A DNA stretch of 64,000 bases from Pseudofrankia saprophytica (GCF_000235425.2 NZ_KI912267.1:1477290-1541289), one strand, 5' to 3'. Positions 49,541 to 58,361 are shown, numbered from the stretch's first letter. The notes: a model not told the origin generated them from the letters alone. Program-made: numbers and translations.

Positions 49541-50632
49541 ATGTCGGAGTCCAACGGACATGCGCACGGAAACGGATTGGCCGGCGTGCTCCTGCGTAAC
49601 CCGGCCACCGAACACCTCATGCAGGAGGTGAAAAGCCTGCTCGCCGCAGAAGGCCAGAAGGCCGTCCGGCAGGTCGGCGAACGTCTCGGTTCCGCGACCG
49701 AAGGGCTGGGACCCGCGGCGGAAGGTGTCAAGAAGCTCGCCGCGGGCGAGTCCCCGGGCAAGGCGATGACGTCGACGGCGCTGAGTGCGCTGAAGCAGAA
49801 GGCGAAGAACGCCCTCGGCGGCGGCGGCGCGGGCAAGGCGGGTAGCACCAAGGACCCTGGACCGCCGAAGGTCACCCACATCATGGAGGCCGTCGACGTG
49901 GGGGTCCCGGTCTCCACCGCCTACGACCAGTGGACGCAGTTCCAGGAATTCCCGAAGTTCATGAAGGGTGTCGAGAGCGTCGACCCGAAGAGCGAGACCG
50001 AGCAGAACTGGCGGGTCAAGGTCTTCAAGTCCCGGCGGACCTGGCAGGGAAAGACCCTCGAACAGATCCCGGACCGGCGGATCACCTGGACGACGGAAGG
50101 CGCCAAGGGGACGACGAAGGGCACGGTGACGTTCCATCCGCTCGCGGACGATCTGACGCGGGTGGCGCTGACCATGGAGTACTACTCGAGCGGGTTCATG
50201 GAGAAGATCGGCAACCTCTGGCGCGCCGGAGGCCGCCGCACCCGCCTCGACCTGAAGCACTTCGGCCGCTTCATCACCATCAAGGGCGAGGCCAGTGGAT
50301 CGTGGCGCGGCGAGATCCGCGACGGCGCGGTCGTCCGCCAGCCCGGGGAAGAGGACCAGGATGCCGAGCCGCGGGAAGCGGAGGCCCAGGAGACGGACAC
50401 CGGCGGGTCCGAAGAGCGCGAGGCGACCGCTCCGAAGGCCGAGAACCGGAAGCCCGCAGGCCAGGAAGCCAAGGACCAGGAAACCGAGGACCAAGCGCCC
50501 GAGGACCGAGAGCCCGACGAGCGGGAAACCGAAGCTCAGGAGGCCGGCGAGGAACCCGACCGGGGCGAGGCATACGCCACGGACGAGGAGGCGGGCGAGG
50601 GGACCGAAGTGCCTGAGCCGGCCCGGGCTTGA
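49541..50632 (+). CDS. SRPBCC domain protein of gas vesicle clusters (GvpZ-like)
   Basis: The ATG at 49541 follows AGGAG and gives 363 residues. The N-terminal 100 residues are helical (LMQEVKSLLAAEGQKAVRQV). The SRPBCC/cyclase-dehydrase domain runs from HIMEAVDVGVPVSTAYDQW through FQEFPKFMKGVESVDPKSE to YYSSGFMEKIGNLWRAGG (about 110-260). The last 100 residues are a Glu/Gln/Asp-rich acidic repeat. Streptomyces gas vesicle clusters carry a similar gene (gvpZ, recalled). The domain may bind a hydrophobic ligand, and the acidic tail may bind the basic tails of other Gvp proteins; both points are inference. Confidence 0.78.
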   Translation: MSESNGHAHGNGLAGVLLRNPATEHLMQEVKSLLAAEGQKAVRQVGERLGSATEGLGPAAEGVKKLAAGESPGKAMTSTALSALKQKAKNALGGGGAGKAGSTKDPGPPKVTHIMEAVDVGVPVSTAYDQWTQFQEFPKFMKGVESVDPKSETEQNWRVKVFKSRRTWQGKTLEQIPDRRITWTTEGAKGTTKGTVTFHPLADDLTRVALTMEYYSSGFMEKIGNLWRAGGRRTRLDLKHFGRFITIKGEASGSWRGEIRDGAVVRQPGEEDQDAEPREAEAQETDTGGSEEREATAPKAENRKPAGQEAKDQETEDQAPEDREPDERETEAQEAGEEPDRGEAYATDEEAGEGTEVPEPARA

Positions 50633-50786
50633 CTCCAGCCTGATCCGGGGACTCCCTGCGTGACCACACCAGGACGAGCTCGATCGCGGCGTGGGAAGGG
50701 CCTGCCGCGCCGAGGTGCGGAGCCGCGGGGGCGGCGTCATCGTGAATGGGTCGACGGTGCAGCGGGACGTTCCGGCGGGGGGGTTC

Positions 50787-51434
50787 ATGTCCATTACCAG
50801 GGACAAGGTCGCCGATGTGGCCGTACCGGACACGGCCTTGGCCGTGGAGGCCACAGAACTGGTACGCGAGGCCACGGACGACCTCGTGTACCACCATTCA
50901 CGGCGGGTGTACTGGTTCGGCAGCCTGCAGGGCCGCAACCACGGGCTTAGCTTCGACCCGGAGCTGCTCTACATCGGGGCGATGTTCCACGACCTCGGCC
51001 TGGGCGAACGGTTTCGCGGGAGCGGCCGGCGTTTCGAGGTGGACAGCGCGGACGAGGCGCGCCGATTCCTGCAGCGGCATGGCGTTCCCGAGGACAGCAT
51101 CCGGCGCGTGTGGACGGCCATCGCGCTGCACACGACCCCTGGCATCCCGCGGTTCATGGAGCCCGAGGTCGCCCTGGTGACCGCCGGCGTCGAGTACGAC
51201 GTGCTGGGAATCGGCTACGGCGACATCAGCGAAGCCGACCGGGCGGCCATCACCACGCTGCACCCCAGGCCCGACTTCAAGAACCAGATCCTCCGGGCCT
51301 TCACCGCCGGCATCGCCCCCAGGCCGGAGACCACCTTCGGCAATGTCAAGGCCGACGTCCTGGAACGTCTCGTGCCCGACTTCCACCGCGCCAACTTCGT
51401 CGACACGATCCTGAACTCCCCCTGGCCCGAGTAG
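50787..51434 (+). CDS. HD-domain protein (cyanamide hydratase-like)
   Basis: The ATG at 50787, behind a G-rich ribosome-binding site, gives 215 residues; a GTG at 50742 would add 15. It has VYHHSRRVYWFG, then YIGAMFHDLGLGERF (the His-Asp pair) and AIALHTTPGIPR, the set of metal ligands of HD hydrolases. The order and spacing resemble the cyanamide hydratase/DDI2-like group, which hydrates a nitrile-like group with a bound metal ion. The substrate is unproven. It follows the gas vesicle cluster by 154 nt but is probably a separate unit. It converges on the methyltransferase gene. Confidence 0.82.
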   Translation: MSITRDKVADVAVPDTALAVEATELVREATDDLVYHHSRRVYWFGSLQGRNHGLSFDPELLYIGAMFHDLGLGERFRGSGRRFEVDSADEARRFLQRHGVPEDSIRRVWTAIALHTTPGIPRFMEPEVALVTAGVEYDVLGIGYGDISEADRAAITTLHPRPDFKNQILRAFTAGIAPRPETTFGNVKADVLERLVPDFHRANFVDTILNSPWPE

Positions 51435-51452
51435 CGGTCGGGGGCGCGCCTG

Positions 51453-52316
51453 TCAGTTCTTGCGAGCCAGGCCGCAGTGGGAGGCCAGGGCCTTGCCGCG
51501 GGCGCGCTTGCCGGGGCGCCACAGGGGGGTCGAGACGATGCCGGGCGGCAGCAGCTCGAGGCCGTCGAAGAAAGGGGCGAGCTCTTCCGGCGTGCGGGAG
51601 CGGTAGGGGGCGGCCCCGATGCGTTCGTTGCGCCGCACCGCCTCAGAGCGCTCCGGGCTTTCGGTGCCGTCGTTGAGTGCCAGGTAGCTGCCACTCGGGA
51701 GGGCGTCGACGAGCTTGTGCACGATGGCGTACGCCTCGTCGTCGTCGACGACGTTGGCCATGACGCCGAACAGGACGAGCCCGATGGGCTTGGTGAAGTC
51801 GAGGATCCCGCGGGCCTCGCGCAGGATCGTCTCCGGGTCGCGCACGTCGGCGTCGATGTAGGAGGTGACCCCCTCGGGCGTGCCGACGAGCAGGGCACGA
51901 GCGTGCGTCAGGACGAGCGGGTCGTTGTCGACGTACACGACCCGGCTCTCGGGCGCCTCGCGCTGCGCCACCTCGTGGGTGTTGTCGGCCGTGGGCAGCC
52001 CGGTACCGACATCAAGGAACTGCCGGATACCCTCACGAACGGTGAGGTGGGTCACAACCCGATGCAAAAGGCGCCGCGAACTGCGCGCGATGTCGATGAT
52101 CTCCGGGAAGATCTCGGCCGCCTGATCGGCGGCGACACGGTCGGCGGGAAAGTGGTCCTTCCCACCCAACCAGCGGTTCCACATCCGGGCCGAATGAGGC
52201 ACGGACACGTTGAGCGACGCCGCCAGGCTGGCGGCGGGCAACGCCGGGGGGTTGGACACGCGGCTGTCCGATCCGTATGTGTCTGTCGGGTTGTTCCCTT
52301 TCTGGTGATGGTACAT
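51453..52316 (-). CDS. SAM-dependent methyltransferase, DUF574 family
   Basis: The ATG at 52316 gives 287 residues. Typical DUF574 features are seen: VPHSARMWNRWLGGKDHFPA, then FLDVGTGLPTADNTHEVAQ (SAM-binding loop), VVYVDNDPLVLTHARALL and YIDADVRDPETILR. This family is strongly expanded in Streptomyces, Frankia and relatives and is often beside regulatory genes; its substrates are unknown. The gene converges on the HD-domain gene with 18 nt between the stops. Upstream lies a tandem-repeat region. Confidence 0.9.
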   Translation of the reverse strand: MYHHQKGNNPTDTYGSDSRVSNPPALPAASLAASLNVSVPHSARMWNRWLGGKDHFPADRVAADQAAEIFPEIIDIARSSRRLLHRVVTHLTVREGIRQFLDVGTGLPTADNTHEVAQREAPESRVVYVDNDPLVLTHARALLVGTPEGVTSYIDADVRDPETILREARGILDFTKPIGLVLFGVMANVVDDDEAYAIVHKLVDALPSGSYLALNDGTESPERSEAVRRNERIGAAPYRSRTPEELAPFFDGLELLPPGIVSTPLWRPGKRARGKALASHCGLARKN

Positions 52317-52439
52317 CCAGACGCCTTGCACCAAGGCTCTCAACCCAGACGGACACAGTACCGTTACACATTTGACATCGCGGCGGCGGGTCGGTGCGGC
52401 GGCGGTCGGCCGCCGTTGGGGCGGAACCAGCCTGGGCCT

Positions 52440-52566
52440 GTGACGGCCGACCGCACCCGTGACGGCCGGCCGCACCCGTGACGGCCAGCCGCACCCGTGA
52501 CGGCCAGCCGCGCCCGTGACGGCCAGCCGCGCCCGTGACGGCCAGCCGGGCCGTGACGGCCAGCGC
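52440..52566. repeat. 19-bp tandem repeat, about 6.5 copies
   Basis: The unit GTGACGGCCAGCCGCACCC repeats head to tail with single-base variants. The unit length is not a multiple of three, and the array lies in the gap between the oxidoreductase stop (52575) and the methyltransferase start (52316), so it is not coding. The same strand sense is kept throughout and there are no unique spacers, so it is not a CRISPR array. Confidence 0.88.
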
Positions 52567-52574
52567 CTCCGGCG

Positions 52575-53609
52575 TCAGGACGTGATCTCGACGACGGTGC
52601 GGCCGATCGCGCGGCGGCGTTCGTGGTCGCCGAGCGCGCCGGCGGCGCCGTCGAGCCCGACGCGGCGGCCGACATGCGGGCGGATGGTTCCGGCGGCGAG
52701 CAGGCCCAGCAGGCCCCCGTGCACCTCGTCGGCGGTCTTCCGGCCGAACGGGTTGAACCCGAAGCGGCGCATTCCCGGGTCGACCTGGTCGACCCAGGCG
52801 AGCATGACACCGACCACCGAGAAGTTGCCGACGCAGGCGAGCCGCAGTGGCCTGCCCGTCATCCCGTTCTCCGGGTCGTCGGCGAAGCCGATCGGAAGGT
52901 AGCGGCCGTCGCGGGCGACGCAGGTCCAGGATTTGCCCACGAAGGCGCCACCGGCCAGGTCGTAGACGACATCCGCCCCGGCGTCGCCCGTGTAGTCGAG
53001 TACAACCTCGGCGAAGTCGTCCGTGGTGTGGTCGACCACCAGGTCCGCGCCGAGCCGTGCGCACAGCTCCGCCTTCTCGGGGCTGGAGACCGTGGCGATG
53101 ACCCGGGCACCGACGGCCCTGCCGAGCTGGATGGCCGCCGTACCGAGGCCACTCGCGCCAGAATGAACCAGCAGCGTCTCGCCCGCGGTAAGCCGCGCAC
53201 GGTGCAACAGGCCAAGTGCGCCGGTGTGGAACGGCAGGAGGAATGCGGCCGCCTCGGCGTCGTCCAGGCCGGTCGGCGCGTCGAACACGGAAACCGCGGG
53301 CGCGATCGCGTACTCGGCGAGCCCGCCGATCGCGTTCCTCGTGATCGCGACGACCCTCCGGCCCACCCACTCCCCCGCGCCGTCGCCGGCCGCGTCGACG
53401 ACGCCGCAGACGTCCATGCCCAACGTGTACGGCGGTGGCACCGGGACCGAGACCAGCTTGCCCCGGCACCGATCGATGTCGTTGAAGTTGAGGGAGCCCG
53501 CCCCGACCCGAATGCGCACCTCGCCGGGACCGGGCTCGGGTAACTCGACGTCGACCACGTCGAGCACCTCGGTCGGATCGCCGTGCCGGGTGACCTGTAG
53601 CGCCTTCAT
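52575..53609 (-). CDS. Quinone-oxidoreductase-like MDR enzyme
   Basis: The ATG at 53609 follows GGAGG and gives 344 residues. It is a medium-chain dehydrogenase/reductase: MKALQVTRHGDPTEVLDVVD, then GEVRIRVGAGSLNFNDIDRC, YTLGMDVCGVVDAAGDG and the cofactor loop VHSGASGLGTAAIQLGRAVG. The zinc-binding cysteines and histidine of alcohol dehydrogenases are absent, pointing to the NADPH:quinone reductase/enoyl reductase group. The substrate is unknown. No gene is coupled to it. Confidence 0.9.
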   Translation of the reverse strand: MKALQVTRHGDPTEVLDVVDVELPEPGPGEVRIRVGAGSLNFNDIDRCRGKLVSVPVPPPYTLGMDVCGVVDAAGDGAGEWVGRRVVAITRNAIGGLAEYAIAPAVSVFDAPTGLDDAEAAAFLLPFHTGALGLLHRARLTAGETLLVHSGASGLGTAAIQLGRAVGARVIATVSSPEKAELCARLGADLVVDHTTDDFAEVVLDYTGDAGADVVYDLAGGAFVGKSWTCVARDGRYLPIGFADDPENGMTGRPLRLACVGNFSVVGVMLAWVDQVDPGMRRFGFNPFGRKTADEVHGGLLGLLAAGTIRPHVGRRVGLDGAAGALGDHERRRAIGRTVVEITS

Positions 53610-53912
53610 GTCCGCCTGACCTCCGTCGTCTCGCCCGCGTGGGCAAATGCCCCCGCGTGGGCCATGCGAGAGGCGCGTCGGCGGCCAGCACCAGGGCCTA
53701 CCTGTCGACCGACCGACCTGGCAGCTGGCCACCTGGCAATCTGGCCGGGCTCGGCCATCTGGTCATGTGGTGGCCTCGCGACCTGACCAGGTGGTGATGC
53801 CGGGCTGGCGGCCGACCGCGGCCTCGTCGAGGTCATCACGGCGTTCCTGGACCGTTCTGTCAAGCCGCGGCGCTGGATCTGGGGCGGTGTCCGGATCTCG
53901 GCCGGTGTGCGG
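53610..53912. other. Intergenic region without a recognised gene
   Basis: The interval is rich in CTGGC/ACCTGG short repeats (53715-53815). No open frame with protein-like features or clear promoter was found. Confidence 0.3.
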
Positions 53913-54230
53913 TCAGTGGGCAGGCTCGTGGTCGGCGTGCCATTCGGGGTCGATGAGGTCGGCGTAGTCGGAGTGGCGCTCGACCCAGCCGCGGATGAAT
54001 GGGCAACGCGGCCAGACCTTCAGCTGACGGGCGCGGGCGGCGTCGAGCGCGCCTCGGGCGAGCTCGCTGCCGACTCCCTTCCCTTCGAACCCTGTCTCCG
54101 TCTCCGTGTGGTTGAAGGCGATGATCCCCGGATGCAGGGAGTAGGTCACGAAGCCGGCCAGCGCGCCGTCGATGTCCAGTTCGAACCGACGTCGCGCCGG
54201 CACGTCGGTCAGCGTGCGCTTCTCTGTCAT
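53913..54230 (-). CDS. Small GNAT-family N-acetyltransferase (YjdJ-like)
   Basis: A 105-residue protein of the short GNAT group: RRRFELDIDGALAGFVTYSL, then IIAFNHTETETGFEGKGVGS (acetyl-CoA loop with GKGVGS) and ARQLKVWPRCPFIRGWVERH, ending before YADLI. Single-domain members of this size bind acetyl-CoA, but their acceptor is generally unknown. It is 73 nt upstream, in the reading direction of the strand, of nothing obviously related; the HxlR gene precedes it on the same strand and might share a transcript. Confidence 0.88.
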   Translation of the reverse strand: MTEKRTLTDVPARRRFELDIDGALAGFVTYSLHPGIIAFNHTETETGFEGKGVGSELARGALDAARARQLKVWPRCPFIRGWVERHSDYADLIDPEWHADHEPAH

Positions 54231-54302
54231 TCGATCTCTCCTCGCCTCGGATCCGTCGGGGTCCGTCTATCCCTCAGCCTGCCAGGCTTGGAGGACGCAC
54301 GA

Positions 54303-54686
54303 TCAGGGCTCGTCGCGGGCACGTGTGGCAGAGCCCCGGGGAACGCGCTGGCGGGCCGAGAGAGCGGTCCAGTCGTGCGCCCAGTCGGAGAGTGGTTCGA
54401 GCAGGCCTTGCAGGCGGCGGCCGTGCCCGGTGAGCCGGTAGTCGCCGGCCTCGTCGACCTCTATCAGGCCGGCCTCGCGTAGCTCGCGCGCTCGCTGGCT
54501 TAGCTGGGCTGACGGCGCGTCCAGCGTCGTCTCCAGGGCGCGGAAGGACCGTGGCGCGGTCCGCAGGCTCCAGAAGATCGCCAGACAGTGCCGGCGGCCG
54601 AGCAGGTCGAGCAGCGTGGCCAGTGGAAGATCGGTACCGCCCGCGGCACGCCCCTCCGGCGCCGGCCGGGAGCCGGACCGGCTCAT
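54303..54686 (-). CDS. HxlR-family transcriptional regulator
   Basis: A 127-residue winged-helix protein: LATLLDLLGRRHCLAIFWSL, then RSFRALETTLDAPSAQLSQR and RELREAGLIEVDEAGDYRLT, ending GLLEPLSDWAHDW. This matches HxlR in order and size, though the usual N-terminal sensor Cys is placed differently (Cys in RRHCLA). A promoter with well-placed boxes lies directly upstream. HxlR proteins respond to electrophiles or redox signals; the regulon here may include the small acetyltransferase gene downstream. Confidence 0.88.
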   Translation of the reverse strand: MSRSGSRPAPEGRAAGGTDLPLATLLDLLGRRHCLAIFWSLRTAPRSFRALETTLDAPSAQLSQRARELREAGLIEVDEAGDYRLTGHGRRLQGLLEPLSDWAHDWTALSARQRVPRGSATRARDEP

Positions 54687-54703
54687 CGTCTCGTCACGAT
54701 TCG

Positions 54704-54732
54704 CTCATACGTCGTCGCCAGTCAGCCATCAA
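54704..54732 (-). promoter_or_regulatory. Promoter of the hxlR-type gene
   Basis: On the minus strand TTGATG (plus 54727-54732), a 17-bp spacer and TATGAG (plus 54704-54709) lie about 20 nt before the ATG. Upstream, the repeated word ATCAAGAT/GTCAAGAT (54729-54754) could be a regulator site. Confidence 0.5.
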
Positions 54733-54808
54733 GATCTCATCTGTCAAGATCGATACATTCCGCGGGCTCTGCGGCAAACCCGCGGTGGAGGCGTGGAACA
54801 GGCCAGTG

Positions 54809-55117
54809 TCAGGGCGTGGTGGAGACGTCGAACCCGTTTGACTTCGGGGTGGTGCGGCCAGCCGGGGCGAACCGGTCGGCGGCCCGGCCCGGGCCGTCAC
54901 CGTGCCCCTTTGCCACGTTGCCACCCAGCGTGGATCTGGCACGCCGGTAGACCCCGCCGACCTGCGCCGAGACGATGCCGGCGACGCTCTGTACCTCCGG
55001 GCGATCCCACACCAGCCGAGACTGTCGGGCGATCTCTTCGTAGCTCTCCCTGCCGGCCCGGGTGCCGAACAGATAGCCGACCCCGAACGCGAGGGCGACC
55101 GAGGGGCGGATCCGCAT
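54809..55117 (-). CDS. Small YtxH-like membrane-anchored protein
   Basis: The ATG at 55117, with GGGAGG 4 nt upstream, gives 102 residues. It starts RIRPSVALAFGVGYLFGTRA, then GRESYEEIARQSRLVW; the GYxxGTRAGRExYE motif is common in small actinobacterial proteins with one short membrane helix and a helical cytoplasmic part. The end is Gly/Lys/Arg-rich and disordered. It resembles the first part of the GvpY-like protein at 48915. The function is unknown. Confidence 0.78.
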   Translation of the reverse strand: MRIRPSVALAFGVGYLFGTRAGRESYEEIARQSRLVWDRPEVQSVAGIVSAQVGGVYRRARSTLGGNVAKGHGDGPGRAADRFAPAGRTTPKSNGFDVSTTP

Positions 55118-55521
55118 GCTGCCTCCCAAGGCTGAACCGAGCAGAGCCGGGCCGGATGCTTGGCTGTAGCGCGGCCGTCCCCCGCGGGCCGACGGCACCG
55201 TCACACCGTTCGCGCGCCCGGGCTCCCGCCCCGAGACCCCCGCCGCCTCGAAGACCACCCGCGCGTCAGACGATCAACGTCAGCCCGACCCACCACGACC
55301 ACAACGGACAGTACCGGGTGGCACCGACAGCCGCCGGCTCTCGATCACCACAGCCGGCGCGAGCCACCGGAGCACAGCGCGAGGCAACGACCCGTCAACT
55401 CGACTTACCCAGGAGACCGACCCGCCGAACCTCCGGTAAGCTGGCCACAGCCAGTCGGACCCAGCATGATCCCCCCGGAGGCCTCCGCCACCGGTACGAT
55501 CGGCCCCGACGAAGCGAACGG
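55118..55521. other. Intergenic region upstream of tRNA-Asn
   Basis: No gene or convincing promoter was found. The open frames across it have no protein-like features. Confidence 0.3.
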
Positions 55522-55594
55522 TCCCGCGTAGCTCAATTGGCAGAGCAGCCGGCTGTTAACCGGCAGGTTATAGGTTCGAGTCCTATCGCGGGAG
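55522..55594 (+). tRNA. tRNA-Asn (anticodon GTT)
   Basis: The cloverleaf is complete: acceptor TCCCGCG paired with CGCGGGA, a D-arm with GCTC/GAGC, anticodon arm GCCGG-CTGTTAA-CCGGC (GTT at 55555-55557) and a T-arm with GGTTCGAGTCC. The discriminator is G, and CCA is not encoded. tRNA genes are common integration sites, but no integrase or att repeat is visible next to it. Confidence 0.95.
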
Positions 55595-55869
55595 CCTCTA
55601 CCAGGCAAAATGCCTGATGACGAATCAAATCCCGTAGATCATCCCGCACTTACCCCGCGCTTTGCAAGAACCAGGGTTAGCGGAGTCCGGACCACTTCAG
55701 TCACGCGCCGTTACTCGCGTCGCCAGCCACGCCGTCAGGCGCCGCGCGACCTCGATGAAACCCGAGCCGGAGCTCAGGGCAATATCATCGCATCGGGGAG
55801 GCGCCGCTAGGAGCATCTGGTGACGGTTGAAGGGCGCCGCTTTCGGACCGCCGAACTCGCGCTCATAGC

Positions 55870-57363
55870 TCAGGCGGGCGTGAGCCCGGACAGGTCCCGC
55901 GAGGTGACGCTGTTGCGGTCGCTGACCGCGGCGCCCAGCGAGAACTGCGGCCATAGGCCGGTGAGCTCCTGCCGGCTGCGTTCGCTCCACTCGCGGGCCA
56001 GGTCCGTGCGCGACTTGTAGAAGTTCAGCGCATACCCGCCGGCGTGGACACGCAGGAGGGAGAAGCCGCCCGGGTACTCCTTGGTCGCGCAGACCTCCTG
56101 CAGGACCACATCAGGCGCGGCCGGGCTGACCGTCCGGTGGTTGCGGTGGGTGTGTCCGGCGTGGTGAAGGAACACGCCGGGGGTCGACGCGTAGGTCGCC
56201 AGCAGCTGGGTGGCCTGCGTGGCGTCGAGCATGCTGCCCGCACCGCCGCCGAAGGGCGTCCCACTGACGACCAGCGGGTGGTGGCCGAAGACGATCGTCG
56301 GCTGGTCGCGGTGTGCCTTCAGGTCGGCGGTCAGCCATGACTGCTGGGCGGCGGACATCCCACCGGCGTCGCCGCCGTTGCCCGCCTTGTCGTACGTGTC
56401 GAGCCCGACCAGGTGCAGGCCGTGGAGGTCGTGGGAGAAGTACGTCGGCGCCGAGCCCGCGAAGAAGTCGTCGCGGAAGCAGTCGTTGCCCTGCCACTCG
56501 CCGGCGCCGCAGCCGGCGTAGGCCGCGCCGGCGTGCGCCCGGTCGTGGTTGCCGCGGGCGACGAAGTAGTCCTGCCGGTAGGTGCCGAAACGGTCGAGGA
56601 GCGTCCGGACCCGGGTGACGTCGGCGGGGGCGGCCTCGCTGGACAGGTCGCCCGCGGCGAGCAGGTAGTTGGCGCCGCGGGCGGTGGCCTCGGCGACCAG
56701 CCCCTCGGCCATGACCTCCGGGTACGGCCGAAGCCCGGGCTGCTGGGAGAGGCCCTTGATGGAGGTGCCGCCGACCAGGCCGGCGACGGTCTCACCGAGG
56801 TGCAGGTCGTTGCACAGTGCGATCGAGAACAGGTGGCGTCCCGGCGGCGGCTGCGGGGTGGTGAAGGTGAAGGGGCCGTCCGCGCCGGCCGGTGCGGCGG
56901 TCCCCGCCGCGTTGCCGTTCACCAGGGGCAACGGGGTGGGAGTCGCGGGCTTGCCGGCGGAGGCTGCCCGGTAGTAGTAGGTCTGGCCCGGCTCGAGCCC
57001 GGTCAGCTCGACGTAGTGGTACGGGGTCGGCCCACCCTCGTCGTGCGCGGTCATGGTCAGCCGGGATGGGCTGGTGCCGTAGGAGACCTGCCCGTCGGCG
57101 GGTTTGGGCACCATCCGCTTGGTGCCGTCGTCCGTGCCGGGGACACCGGTATACCAAGTGATCACTGCGCTGGTCTCGGTGAGGGTGACCAGTTCCAGGT
57201 TCACCGGGCTGACCGTGCGCGGGTCGACGCCGGCCGTCGTCGCGGCCGCGGTGGCCCGGGCGACGGACTCGTCCCGGTCGGAGCAGGCGACGAGTGGCGC
57301 GGCGGCGATCAGAGCGGACCATCGCAGCAGGTCGCGGCGGGTGTTGTGGCAGCGGCAGGGCAC
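55870..57363 (-). CDS. Secreted metallophosphatase (purple-acid-phosphatase-like)
   Basis: The GTG at 57363 gives 497 residues; GGGAG lies 9 nt upstream. The N terminus has a Tat-like motif (RRDLLRW) and a lipobox LVAC, so export by Tat as a lipoprotein is likely. A fibronectin-III-like domain (about residues 45-165, with HYVELTGLEPGQTYYYRA) precedes the calcineurin-like domain with NDLHLGE, AGDLSSE, RGNHDRAH, FGHHPL and HAGHTHRN, the full set of dinuclear metal ligands. It should hydrolyse phosphate esters outside the cell. It is 194 nt downstream of the ABC permease gene and may be transcribed separately. Confidence 0.9.
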   Translation of the reverse strand: MPCRCHNTRRDLLRWSALIAAAPLVACSDRDESVARATAAATTAGVDPRTVSPVNLELVTLTETSAVITWYTGVPGTDDGTKRMVPKPADGQVSYGTSPSRLTMTAHDEGGPTPYHYVELTGLEPGQTYYYRAASAGKPATPTPLPLVNGNAAGTAAPAGADGPFTFTTPQPPPGRHLFSIALCNDLHLGETVAGLVGGTSIKGLSQQPGLRPYPEVMAEGLVAEATARGANYLLAAGDLSSEAAPADVTRVRTLLDRFGTYRQDYFVARGNHDRAHAGAAYAGCGAGEWQGNDCFRDDFFAGSAPTYFSHDLHGLHLVGLDTYDKAGNGGDAGGMSAAQQSWLTADLKAHRDQPTIVFGHHPLVVSGTPFGGGAGSMLDATQATQLLATYASTPGVFLHHAGHTHRNHRTVSPAAPDVVLQEVCATKEYPGGFSLLRVHAGGYALNFYKSRTDLAREWSERSRQELTGLWPQFSLGAAVSDRNSVTSRDLSGLTPA

Positions 57364-57557
57364 GGCGGCATTCTCCCGCGGGGGTTCCGACAGGCGGGTG
57401 AAATCGTCCTGACCGTTCGCGGTACGAACGCGGCGCGCGTTGGGGCGGCCAGGCCCGCCGTATGGGCCAGGAAACCGTGGCGCTGTCGCACGGCCGCGGC
57501 CCGGTCGAGGTGACCACCGACCGGGCCGCTGCCAGCTCCGCGAGCCATTACTTTGCC

Positions 57558-58361
57558 CTATGTCCGCGGGCGGCGGGTGAGCCACAGAATCGCGGCCAGG
57601 GCGACGACGGCCCACGCCGTGAGAGGGATGAGATGGTCGCCGACTGAGGCGATGCCGAGCCACGGGTCGACGATGGCCGGGATGATCGACGGCAGGGCGT
57701 CGGAGATCGAGCGCATCGTGCTGGTCATGACGGTTCGGGGCGGCCCGCCGCCGCCGAGCAGGTAGAGCGGGAAGAACGTCATCAGTCCGACGGCCTGCGC
57801 GGCGCGCGCGGTCGGCACGGCGAGGCCGATGGCGACCCCGAGCAGGACGAGTGTGCCGCTGCCGGCGACGAACCCGAGCAGAACCTGCCAGGGGTGCTCG
57901 GGCACGGAGATGCCGTAGGTGGGCGCAGCCACCGCCAGCACGAGCGCGACGGCAATGATCATCAGACCCCAGGTGACGGCGGCCTGGGCGGCGACGACCC
58001 GGGCGGTGGAGACACCGAACGCCTCGAACCGACGTAGCACCCCGCGTTCGCGGTAGGACGCGAGCGCGACCGGCAACCCGATGAGCCCGAGCGCGATCGC
58101 CGACACGCCGGTCGAGGCGGCGACGTAGTAGTCGTCGGGCCGCCGCATGGCGAACCCGTCGTCGGGTTCGCTGCCGAAGACGCCCGCGAGGACGAGCATG
58201 GTGAACGGCGGAAAGAGGAAGGCGAACACGAGCAGGGTCCAGTCGCGGGTGAGCAGCCGGGTCTCGGTCAGGGCGAGCGCGCCGAGCTTCGCGGTGCGGC
58301 GGCTGGTCTTCGCGGAAAGCCCGGTCTTCGTGGGGTCGCTGGCGGGCACGGTGATGGTCAT
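57558..58361 (-). CDS. ABC-2 type transporter permease
   Basis: A 267-residue membrane protein with six hydrophobic segments: LLVFAFLFPPFTMLVLAGVF, then VSAIALGLIGLPVALASYRE, and later TWGLMIIAVALVLAVA and TLVLLGVAIGLAVPT. The motif SYRERGVLRRFEAFGVST is typical of ABC-2 drug/lipid exporters. The ATG overlaps the ATPase stop (ATGA). With the ATPase it forms a half-size exporter pair; the substrate is unknown. The pair sits behind a NarL-type two-component system. Confidence 0.9.
   Translation of the reverse strand: MTITVPASDPTKTGLSAKTSRRTAKLGALALTETRLLTRDWTLLVFAFLFPPFTMLVLAGVFGSEPDDGFAMRRPDDYYVAASTGVSAIALGLIGLPVALASYRERGVLRRFEAFGVSTARVVAAQAAVTWGLMIIAVALVLAVAAPTYGISVPEHPWQVLLGFVAGSGTLVLLGVAIGLAVPTARAAQAVGLMTFFPLYLLGGGGPPRTVMTSTMRSISDALPSIIPAIVDPWLGIASVGDHLIPLTAWAVVALAAILWLTRRPRT

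Noticed and set aside
52440..52566. Possible CRISPR array
   Set aside because: The 19-bp units are contiguous with no unique spacers, and no cas genes are present in the window.
55600..55869. Possible integrated element or att site next to tRNA-Asn
   Set aside because: No integrase fragment or repeat of the tRNA 3' end was seen; the short ORFs at 55610 and 55697 have no protein-like features.
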